Below, one piece after another: positions 16,122 to 24,052 of a stretch of DNA of 32,151 nucleotides. The stretch lies in the NCBI GenBank assembly GCA_002724825.1, contig PBPU01000034.1, positions 26,734 to 58,884 of the forward strand, given 5' to 3'. The notes beneath the pieces are model-generated. The model did no database searches. It was given only the letters and a program-made list of their open reading frames with translations, and was not told where the DNA came from. The position numbers and the translations under genes were made by a program. This DNA is from Acidimicrobiaceae bacterium. GTDB lineage: Bacteria > Actinomycetota > Acidimicrobiia > Acidimicrobiales > UBA8592. Each line of letters starts with the position of its first letter. Position 1 is the first letter of the stretch.

Positions 16122-17177
16122 ATGGGAATGCAATCTTCAGTATTTGATCGTGTGGTTGAACAAGAGAAAGTTATCCAGCAACTAAAAATTTCTGCTGCAA
16201 ATCCTCTTCATGCCTATTTTTTTGTAGGTCCGAGGGGTTCGTGCCGATGGGAAGCAGCGAAGGGGTTTGCCGCTCTAATTCTAAGTGATGGCTTAGGTCG
16301 TGCTGAAGCTGAAAGAGTAAAACGGCTGATACTTCGTGGAGAACATCCAGACTTAGTTCGGGTTTCACCACAAGGAAACCAGTATCGAGACGAAGAAGTT
16401 CAGATAGTTATAAATCAAGCGAGTCGAACCCCAGTAGAGAGCCCTAAAAAGATTATTGTTGCTGACAGATTTCATACTGCCAATGCCACTGCTGTGGGTC
16501 GTCTTCTAAAAACTCTTGAAGAGCCCGCACCCTCTACGATCATCGTACTTATGGGAGAAAATATTCCTGAGGAGCAAATTACTATTTCCTCGCGATGTAT
16601 GACATTAGAGTTTCATCCAATTTCTGCATCTGGAATCTGTAATTGGCTTGTTGAACAAAATTTTGAGGCCGAAACAGCCAAAACGGTGGCTCGTGCGTCA
16701 CGAGGGGACCTTCATAGGGCTTCTGACCTGATCAATGACCAAAAAATCACTTCTCGATTAAACATGTGGGAATCCATTCCTGAACGGTTAAATAAAGATG
16801 GGCATGTGATCGCTGAGATCGTTGAAGAAATTCGAAATAGTCTTGATGAAGCTCAGACCGTAATTGATAAGAGACATGTTCAGGAAATCGAAGAATTAAC
16901 AGAGCGCGAAGAGGCTATAGGTGCTAGGGGGTCCGGAAGAAAAGAACTTGAGTCTAATCACAAAAGAGAGATTCGGCGTTTACGAATCGATGAACTTCGC
17001 TTCGGTTTTGCCACCCTAGCAAATGTTCTTCGGGACAAGCTTCATCAAGATCCTTCTGAGTCACTCGCGCGTTCAATTGAGCATATCCGAAGAGCAAATG
17101 GAGCCCTTAACAGAAATCCTAATGAAAGCCTTCTGCTTCAAGGACTTCTCGTTTCACTTTCCGATGAAGAAACATAA
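16122..17177 (+). CDS. holB: DNA polymerase III subunit delta-prime
   Basis: A clamp-loader subunit of the replicative polymerase, 351 residues. An AAA+ core occupies about 1–200: YFFVGPRGSCRWEAAKGFAA is a degenerate Walker A lacking the GK pair, KIIVADRFHTANATAVGRLL covers Walker B and LKTLEEPAPSTIIVL is the SRC-box-adjacent sensor region, followed by ISSRC. A degenerate ATP site is normal for delta-prime. The C-terminal half contains a charged helical stretch (LTEREEAIGARGSGRKELES) seen in actinobacterial homologues. Immediately downstream of tmk (one base), almost certainly one transcript; tRNA-Thr follows 45 bases later. Confidence 0.93.
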   Translation: MGMQSSVFDRVVEQEKVIQQLKISAANPLHAYFFVGPRGSCRWEAAKGFAALILSDGLGRAEAERVKRLILRGEHPDLVRVSPQGNQYRDEEVQIVINQASRTPVESPKKIIVADRFHTANATAVGRLLKTLEEPAPSTIIVLMGENIPEEQITISSRCMTLEFHPISASGICNWLVEQNFEAETAKTVARASRGDLHRASDLINDQKITSRLNMWESIPERLNKDGHVIAEIVEEIRNSLDEAQTVIDKRHVQEIEELTEREEAIGARGSGRKELESNHKREIRRLRIDELRFGFATLANVLRDKLHQDPSESLARSIEHIRRANGALNRNPNESLLLQGLLVSLSDEET

Positions 17178-17222
17178 TCTAAGTCGTCAACCTGAATATG
17201 TGTTGCTACGGTATGAATTCTC

Positions 17223-17295
17223 GCCCGGGTAGCTCAGTTGGTAGAGCGATTCACTCGTAATGAATAGGTCAGGGGTTCAATTCCCCTCTCGGGCT
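17223..17295 (+). tRNA. tRNA-Thr, anticodon CGU
   Basis: Cloverleaf: acceptor GCCCGGG pairs with CTCGGGC, including one G·T pair. The D arm is GCTC/GAGC around AGTTGGTA, and the anticodon stem ATTCA/TGAAT holds the loop CTCGTAA with anticodon CGT at 17256–17258. The T arm is AGGGG/CCCCT around TTCAATT. Discriminator T; CCA is not encoded. It reads ACG codons and lies between holB and the ECF sigma gene. Confidence 0.95.
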
Positions 17296-17369
17296 CAAAA
17301 TTTTTACCATCGTCGATCTAAAAAGCAAACGCATGGGAGTTCCTATTTTTTAGTCGGTAGACTATAGCT

Positions 17370-17996
17370 ATGGCTGATCAAGCTGAATTTGAAACGATGG
17401 CGATGCCCTTTATGGATCAGCTCTACTCGCATGCCCTCAGACTTACAAAGAATTCGTCAGATGCGGAAGATCTTGTGCAAGAGACGTATCTAAAAGGCTA
17501 TAGGGCATTTTCTAGTTTTAAAGAAGGCACAAACCTTCGCGCTTGGTTATTCCGAATCCTCACGAATAGCTTTATCAATAATTACCGAAAGAAGCAACGA
17601 GGTTTTGAGGAGGAAGATTTTGATGAAGTTGATGACTTGTACCTTCACCGACGTTTAGGCAGCATACAAAATAGTACGTTAGGGATGAGCGCAGAGGATA
17701 TGTTATTTGAACGATTGACTGAAGACGAGATTAAAGATGCTGTGGAGAACCTTCCTACCCAGTACCGAGAAGTAGTTCTACTTGCAGATGTACAGGGTTT
17801 CTCCTACAAGGAAATAGCTGAGATACTTGAGGTTCCTGACGGTACTGTGATGTCGCGTCTCCATCGTGGAAGAGCAAAACTTCAAAAAGATCTTTTGGAA
17901 TTTGCAAGTAAACGTGGACTACTCGTGGGATCTTCCCAGATGAATTCATCTGAAGAGCTGCTACCGGAAGTAGTAGGAGTAGGAAGCAGATCATGA
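17370..17996 (+). CDS. sigR: ECF sigma factor, SigR/SigH-like
   Basis: A 208-residue group-4 sigma factor. Region 2 (about 10–75) includes MDQLYSHALRLTKNSSDAED, LVQETYLKGYRAF and NLRAWLFRILTNSFINNYRK; region 4 (about 125–180) includes LPTQYREVVLLADVQGFSYK and IAEILEVPDGTVMSRLHRGR. This pattern is close to actinobacterial SigR/SigH, which controls the thiol-oxidative and heat stress response. The neighbour settles the type: the next gene overlaps by four bases (ATGA) and encodes a zinc-binding anti-sigma protein. ATG at 17370 is close to any plausible promoter, so the leader must be short. A weak GGAGT…GTAG arrangement at 17336–17360 might be an autoregulatory promoter, but I do not rely on it. 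Confidence 0.92.
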   Translation: MADQAEFETMAMPFMDQLYSHALRLTKNSSDAEDLVQETYLKGYRAFSSFKEGTNLRAWLFRILTNSFINNYRKKQRGFEEEDFDEVDDLYLHRRLGSIQNSTLGMSAEDMLFERLTEDEIKDAVENLPTQYREVVLLADVQGFSYKEIAEILEVPDGTVMSRLHRGRAKLQKDLLEFASKRGLLVGSSQMNSSEELLPEVVGVGSRS

Positions 17997-18322
17997 TCAA
18001 TCCTTCCGATAAGAACGACGCGTTAGAGCAGCAATCTTCCGAATCACTTTACAGCGCTGCAACAGATGCCCATAAGTGTGAAGATTCTAAAATGCTTATT
18101 ACTCAAGCTCTTGAAGGCGTCCCAAATCCTCGATTGATTCAAGCAGTGAGGGGCCATTTTGGTGGATGCATCCAGTGTCTCAGCGCACTCGATCTCGAAA
18201 TACGTTTCAAATTAGCTATGGCACAGAGAGCGACTGATAAAGCGCCACCTTCCCTTCAGCTTCGGATAAGTGAATCGCTGCAAAGAATTGATCTTAAAGA
18301 TATTACGATCTCCGACCTTTAG
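17993..18322 (+). CDS. rsrA: Zinc-binding anti-sigma factor, RsrA-like
   Basis: A 109-residue anti-sigma protein of the ZAS type that binds the upstream ECF sigma factor and releases it when its cysteines are oxidised. The metal ligands are visible as C29, H55, C59 and C62 (HFGGCIQC gives the H-x3-C-x2-C core). Compared with textbook RsrA the protein has longer polar ends and a helical tail (PSLQLRISESLQRIDL). ATG overlaps the sigma stop (ATGA), so production is coupled. Redox control is inferred from the family, not shown by the sequence. Confidence 0.87.
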   Translation: MINPSDKNDALEQQSSESLYSAATDAHKCEDSKMLITQALEGVPNPRLIQAVRGHFGGCIQCLSALDLEIRFKLAMAQRATDKAPPSLQLRISESLQRIDLKDITISDL

Positions 18323-18415
18323 GCAGCGTGTCGCGTATCTCGGACCGAAGCAATAGCGCATTGAAATAGGTATGGTATTTTACGAATTTTGTAATTCCCC
18401 TCTTTAAGGTGTCAG

Positions 18416-18604
18416 ATGCCCCTATTTCGCGTCTACGATCAAAATATGGATATTCTTGCAGCAAACGAATGGCATTGGTGGATTGCCGTTATCCTCACCC
18501 CAGCCACCATACTTACGGTTCTTGCTATATTAGGCGGTTACTTGTTTAAGGTAGTCAGGCCGAAATATCCTCCCCGTTACAAAAAACAGACACCGGATAT
18601 TTAA
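18416..18604 (+). CDS. Small single-pass membrane protein (62 aa)
   Basis: Function unknown. The N-terminal 18 residues are polar, a hydrophobic helix covers about 20–46 (WWIAVILTPATILTVLAILG), and the tail after it is strongly basic (RPKYPPRYKK), predicting an outside-N, inside-C orientation. It ends two bases before the GTG of the F420-associated zincin and so probably shares its transcript. The upstream gap (18323–18415) separates it from rsrA and holds AT-rich sequence that could be a promoter, though I cannot name the elements. Confidence 0.7.
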   Translation: MPLFRVYDQNMDILAANEWHWWIAVILTPATILTVLAILGGYLFKVVRPKYPPRYKKQTPDI

Positions 18605-18606
18605 CG

Positions 18607-19692
18607 GTGCAAGACAATTCGGTTGATTGGGATCTGGCTCGCCGAGTTGCAATCCGAATAAGCGAGCGAAGGCCTTCTAGTTCTTCGTATCATTACGCAA
18701 CTCTCGCTCCGGATTTCGAACGTTTCACGGCGCAGGCAGAGCAGTTAGTTGCAGAAGAAACGGGTCTTCATTCACATATGGGTGCGGCCAGAGGAAGAGT
18801 TGCCGACCGACCGATGTGGATTGAAGCGAACATTGACTCTTTTCAAAGACTTCTTCGGCCGCTAGCCGGGAAGCTGGCCAGTAAAGAAAAGTCATTTCTA
18901 GGTGAGTTCGGCATTAAAGCTAGCGGCGCTGAAATGGGTATGCTCCTCGGGTGGATGTCAGGTCGCGTCTTAGGTCAGTATGACCTCCTCATAGTCGAAG
19001 ATGAAAATCCAGAAGATCAGGACATGGTTTATTACGTCGGGCCAAACGTTCTTGCTTTGGAAAGCAAGTACGGGTTTCCCCCTGAAGAATTCCGCCTGTG
19101 GCTAGCTCTTCATGAATGTACTCATCGGGCACAGTTCACTGGAGTTCCTTGGCTCCGAGATCATTTTCTAGGACTAGTAAACCAAACCCTTGACACAGTT
19201 GACCCTGACCCGGAAATTCTCAAAGAGGCCGTCAGTCGCATTATAGAAGCTAAAAAAAACGGAGAGGACCCATTTGCAGAAGGTGGAATCCCAAATCTTC
19301 TTACAACCCCAAAGCAGCGAGAAACAATCAATCAAATTTCAGGAATGATGAGCCTTCTAGAAGGACATGGAGATGTCACTATGGATCGTGCAGGAGTAGA
19401 TCACATCCCGAGTGCCAGTTACTTTGCGAAAACGCTTCGGGATCGTCGAAACTCTGCAAAGGGGCTTAGCAGAATTTTCCAAAAAATTATCGGTTTAGAA
19501 GCAAAACTAAACCAGTATCAAGCTGGAGAGGCCTTTATTTCAGCAGTTGAGAGTGTGGGGGGTCAACAGCTTTTAAATCGGGCATGGGAAAAGCCAGAAA
19601 ATCTTCCATCCATGGAAGAAATCCAACTTCCAGATCTTTGGATAAGCAGGATAAAAGATGAACCAGAAAAAACTAGCTCCATTGGAGCTTAA
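18607..19692 (+). CDS. Coenzyme F420 biosynthesis-associated zincin-like metallopeptidase
   Basis: A 361-residue member of the uncharacterised protein family that follows coenzyme F420 across genomes. Its HExxH metal site is in LALHECTHRAQF (H169, E170, H173), with a downstream Glu-rich helix and EGHGDVTMDR near 260–270 that could supply the third ligand. The start is GTG at 18607, two bases after the preceding stop. In mycobacteria the homologue also stands beside tilS and hpt, as here, so the neighbourhood supports the family call. No peptidase activity is established for the family; its presence suggests the organism makes F420. Confidence 0.88.
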   Translation: MQDNSVDWDLARRVAIRISERRPSSSSYHYATLAPDFERFTAQAEQLVAEETGLHSHMGAARGRVADRPMWIEANIDSFQRLLRPLAGKLASKEKSFLGEFGIKASGAEMGMLLGWMSGRVLGQYDLLIVEDENPEDQDMVYYVGPNVLALESKYGFPPEEFRLWLALHECTHRAQFTGVPWLRDHFLGLVNQTLDTVDPDPEILKEAVSRIIEAKKNGEDPFAEGGIPNLLTTPKQRETINQISGMMSLLEGHGDVTMDRAGVDHIPSASYFAKTLRDRRNSAKGLSRIFQKIIGLEAKLNQYQAGEAFISAVESVGGQQLLNRAWEKPENLPSMEEIQLPDLWISRIKDEPEKTSSIGA

Positions 19693-19726
19693 TCTGGAGG
19701 CCAAGTGAAGCTGAGAAAAAATTGAA

Positions 19727-20605
19727 GTGAAAAATATGATTCAACCCCTGTTGGAACGTTGTTCCTTTCCTGATGGACCGGTTAATTGTGCTGTTTCAGG
19801 TGGGGCTGATTCTATGGCATTACTAGCGTTAGCTTCTTCAGCGGGACTAGAAGTTACTGCTATTCATGTTGATCATGGGATACGACCAGGCTCTAGCGAG
19901 GAAGCGGATATTGTTGCCGCCACCGCAGAGCGCTTTGGTGCTCAATTTGAATCACGATCGGTTACTGTCGATGCTGGGCCGAATCTTGAGGAACGGGCGC
20001 GCCAAGCGAGATACAGTGTTCTACCTGAAAAGGTCTTAACTGGGCATACGGCAGACGACCAAGCAGAAACGATTCTGCTAGCTTTACTTCGAGGAAGCGC
20101 TTGGCAAGGTATGGGTGGCATCGAACCAACAACCAGCCGTCCTATATTGCAATTGCGTCGCTCAGAGACGGAAGACTTGTGCTCCTCTCTTGGGATTACT
20201 ACATTTTCTGACCCAAGTAATAGAGATCCGCAATTTCGCCGTAATCGAATTCGTCATGAACTCCTACCGCTGCTTTGCGATATAGCTGATCGGGATCTTG
20301 TGCCTGTACTTGTAAGGCAATCAGAACTATTTCGAGATGGAAGTAAATTTATTTCTGAAGGAGCAAAACAGATCGACCCTACCGATACGAAAGCTCTAGA
20401 AAATGCCCCAAGGATCATTTCCAGAGAAGCTATCCGAAATTGGATTTGGGAGACACGCGGTGATGATCACCCACCTGATTTAGCGACTATAAATCGTGTA
20501 CTTGATGTTGCTTTTCTTGAATCACTAGCAACAGATATTGGAAAAGGATGGAGAGTTGCTCGAACAGATAGAGTGCTACGAATTGAGAAACCTGATTCAA
20601 TATGA
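19727..20605 (+). CDS. tilS: tRNA(Ile)-lysidine synthetase
   Basis: Modifies C34 of the CAU-anticodon tRNA-Ile to lysidine so that it reads AUA instead of AUG, an essential step. The N-terminal PP-loop ATPase carries AVSGGADSMALLALA (22–36) and the next conserved block IHVDHGIRPGSSEEA; GHTADDQAETILLALLRGSA and DPSNRDPQFRRNRIRHELLP follow. At 292 residues it is the short form without the C-terminal domains of E. coli TilS, as is usual in actinobacteria. GTG at 19727 or ATG at 19736 may be the start. It precedes hpt by 44 bases, the conserved tilS–hpt pair. Confidence 0.95.
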   Translation: MKNMIQPLLERCSFPDGPVNCAVSGGADSMALLALASSAGLEVTAIHVDHGIRPGSSEEADIVAATAERFGAQFESRSVTVDAGPNLEERARQARYSVLPEKVLTGHTADDQAETILLALLRGSAWQGMGGIEPTTSRPILQLRRSETEDLCSSLGITTFSDPSNRDPQFRRNRIRHELLPLLCDIADRDLVPVLVRQSELFRDGSKFISEGAKQIDPTDTKALENAPRIISREAIRNWIWETRGDDHPPDLATINRVLDVAFLESLATDIGKGWRVARTDRVLRIEKPDSI

Positions 20606-20649
20606 AACTATTCACTCATGATGTTCTTACATAGATTAGTTACGCCGTT

Positions 20650-21186
20650 ATGACCGAAGAGTTAAAGCCATCCGGAAATGTGCTTCTTACTAGAGAAGAA
20701 ATCCATAACCGTATCCAAGAACTTGGTCGACAAATCACAGAAGACTACCAAGGTAGATTTCCATTACTTATCTGTGTCCTTAAAGGAGCATTTATATATA
20801 TGGCAGATTTAGCCAGAGCGATAGATCTTCCAGTCGAGTTCGATTTCATGGCTGTCTCTTCATATGGAAATGCGACTAAAACAAGCGGAGTAGTTCGAAT
20901 AGTTAAGGATCTTGACATAGAGCTAACTGGTCGAGACGTGATTATTGTCGAGGATATTATTGATAGCGGGCTTACCTTAAATTATCTCCGTAAGATACTA
21001 AACTCTCGAAATCCTGATTCACTCGAGGTATGCGCTCTTCTTGTTCGCTCCGGAAGGCAAGAAGAGGATTTGGGACTCAGATATATTGGTTTTGAAATTC
21101 CTCCAGATTTTGTTGTTGGTTATGGTCTTGATGTAGCTCAGCGTTACAGGAATCTATCTGATCTATGGAGTTACGACGAAGGTTAG
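20650..21186 (+). CDS. hpt: Hypoxanthine phosphoribosyltransferase
   Basis: Salvages hypoxanthine and guanine by joining them to PRPP. The 178 residues show VLKGAFIYMADLARAI (43–58), FMAVSSYGNATKTSG (66–80, flexible loop) and the PRPP-binding signature VIIVEDIIDSGLTL (97–110). VVGYGLDVAQRYRNL near the end is the usual purine-binding and Mg-binding tail. Normal length. ATG at 20650. In most actinobacteria ftsH comes next; here a different gene (21297) follows after a 110-base gap. Confidence 0.96.
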   Translation: MTEELKPSGNVLLTREEIHNRIQELGRQITEDYQGRFPLLICVLKGAFIYMADLARAIDLPVEFDFMAVSSYGNATKTSGVVRIVKDLDIELTGRDVIIVEDIIDSGLTLNYLRKILNSRNPDSLEVCALLVRSGRQEEDLGLRYIGFEIPPDFVVGYGLDVAQRYRNLSDLWSYDEG

Positions 21187-21296
21187 ATCCTTAATGAGAA
21201 ACTGAATTCAAAAAATCTTTCGTAAACCTTCACATTGGAGCAAGGAACAACACTAAGCTCCGGCTAGTTACATTTTTATTCTTATTTGGAGTTCTT

Positions 21297-21911
21297 TTGG
21301 CATTAATGAATATGAGAGGTAAATGGGCAGAAGGGATTATGCCCAGAAATCTCATCTGGATCGTAAAAGACCGACTCGCTGTTTGCGAACGCCCTGGAGG
21401 TTATGGGCCTCAGCATCGGAAAGTGAGGCGTATCGAGGAATTAATTTGGATTCGAAGGAATGACTTCAAACGCGTCATCTCTATCATTCCCGCTGCACAT
21501 AACCTTCATAATTACGAGGAGTTTGACATTGACTATGTCCATCGCCCGATTGCTATCGGCGATCACCTACATGAAGTCCTCGGAGTTTTATATGTAGACC
21601 TGAACAAACTCATCGCCCATGGTGAACGACTTCTAATGCACCATGAAGATGTTGGAGATGATATCGGGGGGACTATGGCTGGGTATCTTGTCTGGAATGG
21701 ATTCGTTGACACCCCTCACAAAGCAATAACAGTCATTGAACGAATGATCAATCGTGTCATCGGTTCACATGGGAGAGAAATTGTTTCGGCAGCAATGGAA
21801 CTTCCATCACCTGAGGAGCTTACTCCCCAGGGAGATGAAGAATCGACGATGGAAGATGAGAGCCTCCAATTTCAGGAGAGCTCGAACTTCGAAGAGATCG
21901 CCACTGAATAG
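21297..21911 (+). CDS. Protein with PTP-fold-like core lacking catalytic residues
   Basis: A 204-residue protein I cannot name. The layout resembles a small dual-specificity/tyrosine phosphatase: ERPGGYGP near 31–38, the strand VISIIP (60–65), FDIDYVHRPIAIGDH (76–90), then LLMHHEDVGDDIGGTMAGYL (112–131) where a phosphatase has its HCxxGxxR loop followed by a helix, and AITVIERMINRVIG (143–156). The nucleophile Cys and the phosphate-binding Arg are absent (H115, H116, D121/D122 instead), so it would be a pseudophosphatase if the fold is right. The C-terminus (from about 170) is acidic and disordered. TTG at 21297 has GGAG five bases upstream; ATG at 21306 is the alternative. The fold call is tentative. 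Confidence 0.6.
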   Translation: MALMNMRGKWAEGIMPRNLIWIVKDRLAVCERPGGYGPQHRKVRRIEELIWIRRNDFKRVISIIPAAHNLHNYEEFDIDYVHRPIAIGDHLHEVLGVLYVDLNKLIAHGERLLMHHEDVGDDIGGTMAGYLVWNGFVDTPHKAITVIERMINRVIGSHGREIVSAAMELPSPEELTPQGDEESTMEDESLQFQESSNFEEIATE

Positions 21912-21921
21912 AGGTCGTACT

Positions 21922-22368
21922 ATGCCTCAAGCATTTCTCGGACTTGGATCTAACCTTGGAGACCGAATGCAGTTTCTTCAAGATGCTGTGGAAGAGATCC
22001 CTGATCTCGTTGGTGTTTCCGGGGTATACGAAACCGATCCGATTGGCGGTCCTGACCAAAGTAAATTTTTAAACATCGTAGTTGAACTTGAAACAGATCT
22101 TAGCCCTAGAGATCTCCTCAATCTCGCACAAGCATTAGAGAAAAAAGCAGATAGACGAAGAGAAGTCCACTGGGGTCCTCGTACTTTAGATGTAGACGTT
22201 CTATGGGTTGAAGGACATAAGGTTAATGATCATGATCTTGAAGTTCCGCACCCACGGATGAGAGAAAGAGCATTTGTAATGGTTCCTTTAGGAGAATTAT
22301 CTCCAGATTTTCTAAGTGGCTGGGTTGACTCGGAAGAGGGCCAAGTTAGCCGGATTTCAGATTGGTGA
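21922..22368 (+). CDS. folK: 2-amino-4-hydroxy-6-hydroxymethyldihydropteridine pyrophosphokinase
   Basis: Transfers pyrophosphate from ATP to the hydroxymethyl pterin in folate synthesis. The 148 residues include FLGLGSNLGDR (5–15), ETDPIGGPDQSKFLNIV (37–53) and the signature WGPRTLDVDVL (84–94). The frame is open upstream, but ATG at 21922 with AGAGG 8–12 bases before it gives the correct FolK N-terminus, so the longer reading from 21754 is discarded. It begins 10 bases after the previous gene and is followed after 3 bases by the DUF2520 protein. The other folate genes (folE, folP, folB) that often sit next to folK in actinobacteria are not here. Confidence 0.95.
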   Translation: MPQAFLGLGSNLGDRMQFLQDAVEEIPDLVGVSGVYETDPIGGPDQSKFLNIVVELETDLSPRDLLNLAQALEKKADRRREVHWGPRTLDVDVLWVEGHKVNDHDLEVPHPRMRERAFVMVPLGELSPDFLSGWVDSEEGQVSRISDW

Positions 22369-22371
22369 TAC

Positions 22372-23106
22372 GTGCGTGTACGAATCGTAGGACCTGGCAG
22401 GGCGGGCTTAAGTTTTTCAAGAGCTTTCACGAAAGTCGGGTGGGAAGTTCTTGAGCATTTAGGGAGAAATGATGATCTTTCAAACGCTGCTGAAGGAGTT
22501 GATATCGTTCTACTGTCAGTCCCAGATCAGCATATAAATGAAGTCGCCCAGAAAATTACCGTTACTAACTCTGCAGCGATTGTCCACATATCTGGATCGC
22601 TTACGCTAGATCCGATAAGCCAACACACAAGGATAGCATCCTGTCACCCTCTTCTTTCTTTACCTGATCCTTCACTAGGAGCGAAACGTCTTCTTGATAA
22701 AGCATGGTTCGCTGTTGCTGGGGATCCCATTTCCATCGAGATCGCTCGAGCTTTTGACGGTGAATATTTTCATATACCTGACGAAAAAAGGGTCCTCTAT
22801 CATGCCGGAGCCTGTATTGCGGCAAATCATTTAGTTGTTCTTCTCTCACAAGTCGAACGTATCTGCGAAATGGTTGACATTCCCTTTGAAGCTTATCTAA
22901 ACCTAATTCAAGGTACTTTAGATTCAGTTACAACAATAGGGTCAAAGAAGTCGTTAACAGGCCCCGCCGTTCGAGGAGATCTATCAACAATTCAATCGCA
23001 TCTAGATGCACTTCCCCAAACGGAAAAGGTCCTTTACAGCTGCCTTTCTGAAGCAGCTCAAGAATTTGCAACGAAAGAAACCAAATCCCAGAATATGAAA
23101 GCATGA
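22372..23106 (+). CDS. Rossmann-like DUF2520 oxidoreductase, possible ketopantoate reductase
   Basis: A 244-residue protein with an N-terminal NAD(P)-binding fold (GPGRAGLSFSRAF at 7–19; strands and VVLLSVPDQHI-like segment at 45–56) and a helical C-terminal DUF2520 domain (about 130–235, including HAGACIAANHLVVLLSQVER). The gene starts at GTG 22372, three bases after folK, and overlaps panC by ATGA, so all three are one operon. Fusion of context: a reductase next to panC would fit ketopantoate reduction, and a related family has been reported to do so in Francisella (PanG), but I cannot confirm the exact relationship. Family call firm; substrate inferred. Confidence 0.82.
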   Translation: MRVRIVGPGRAGLSFSRAFTKVGWEVLEHLGRNDDLSNAAEGVDIVLLSVPDQHINEVAQKITVTNSAAIVHISGSLTLDPISQHTRIASCHPLLSLPDPSLGAKRLLDKAWFAVAGDPISIEIARAFDGEYFHIPDEKRVLYHAGACIAANHLVVLLSQVERICEMVDIPFEAYLNLIQGTLDSVTTIGSKKSLTGPAVRGDLSTIQSHLDALPQTEKVLYSCLSEAAQEFATKETKSQNMKA

Positions 23107-23957
23107 AATTAATTTCACAAGTATCTGAAGTGCATGAATTCATCGATGAATACAGAGCACAAAAAAACACTATTGGCTTAGTTCCAACTATGGGCTTTCT
23201 CCATGAAGGCCACATTTCTCTCATGCAACGTGCAGCTAATGAAAATGATAAAACAATTGTGACTATCTTCGTTAATCCTCTCCAATTTGCTGAAGGAGAG
23301 GATCTTTCTAGCTACCCTCAAAATCTCGACAAGGACATAAACGAATGTGAAGCTATCGGCGTTGACCTACTTTTCATTCCATCTTCTGAAGAAATGTACT
23401 CGCAGCCGATTCTTACTTCAGTCCAAGTTGACCAATTGATGAGCACCATTGAAGGCGCATCCCGCCCCACTCATTTCTCTGGAGTAGCAACGGTTGTAGC
23501 AAAGCTCTTCAATATCGTTGGGCCATGTAACGCATACTTTGGTGAGAAAGACTGGCAACAATTACAGGTAATCTCAACAATGGCTAGAGACCTTTCATTT
23601 CGCGTTAAGGTGCTTGGATGCCCGACAGTGCGACAATCTGATGGTCTAGCACTTTCGAGCAGAAACGCATATTTAACTCCAGAAGAACGCGAAGCAGCGA
23701 CAGTTATATCACGTTCCCTGCAAGTTGCGTCAGAAAATGTCCAAGCCGGTGAAACATCAGCTTCAGTAATTAAGAGCCAAATCGTTGATGAAATGACTGC
23801 CGAAACACTCGCTACCCTTGATTATGTTGAAATAGTAGAGGGAAGTTCCCTACAAACTATTGATCAAATTACGGAAGGCGCTCGAATCCTTATAGCTGCA
23901 AAAGTTGGAAAGGCGAGACTGATTGACAATGTCAATCCATATTTTGGGATTAAATGA
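23103..23957 (+). CDS. panC: Pantothenate synthetase
   Basis: Condenses pantoate with beta-alanine through a pantoyl-adenylate. The 284 residues contain PTMGFLHEGHISLM (28–41, HIGH-like), FVNPLQFAEGEDLSSYP (56–72), FGEKDWQQLQVI (about 142–153) and LSSRNAYL, all expected. ATG overlaps the stop of the DUF2520 gene. The usual panD and type III pantothenate kinase genes do not follow; instead a 95-base gap leads to lysS. Aspartate decarboxylase and pantothenate kinase must therefore be encoded elsewhere or replaced. Confidence 0.96.
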   Translation: MKLISQVSEVHEFIDEYRAQKNTIGLVPTMGFLHEGHISLMQRAANENDKTIVTIFVNPLQFAEGEDLSSYPQNLDKDINECEAIGVDLLFIPSSEEMYSQPILTSVQVDQLMSTIEGASRPTHFSGVATVVAKLFNIVGPCNAYFGEKDWQQLQVISTMARDLSFRVKVLGCPTVRQSDGLALSSRNAYLTPEEREAATVISRSLQVASENVQAGETSASVIKSQIVDEMTAETLATLDYVEIVEGSSLQTIDQITEGARILIAAKVGKARLIDNVNPYFGIK

Positions 23958-24052
23958 ACTCGCGGGCCAAAATCACGAAAATGCATCTATTAGTAAAGAG
24001 AATTGATCAATTCCCAGCAATACACCTCAACGCCTGCGACACTTAATCTCAT

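Noticed and set aside
16230..16280. Broken Walker A in HolB as a sign of pseudogenisation
   Set aside because: Delta-prime subunits are normally ATPase-inactive with degenerate P-loops, and the rest of the gene is intact.
17336..17360. SigR-type autoregulatory promoter (GGAGT…GTAG)
   Set aside because: Both elements deviate from the GGAAT/GTT consensus and the resulting leader would be only a few bases long; not strong enough to list.
21754..21921. Upstream extension of folK
   Set aside because: It overlaps the previous gene and FolK homology begins at MPQAFLGLGSN (ATG 21922, with a ribosome binding site).
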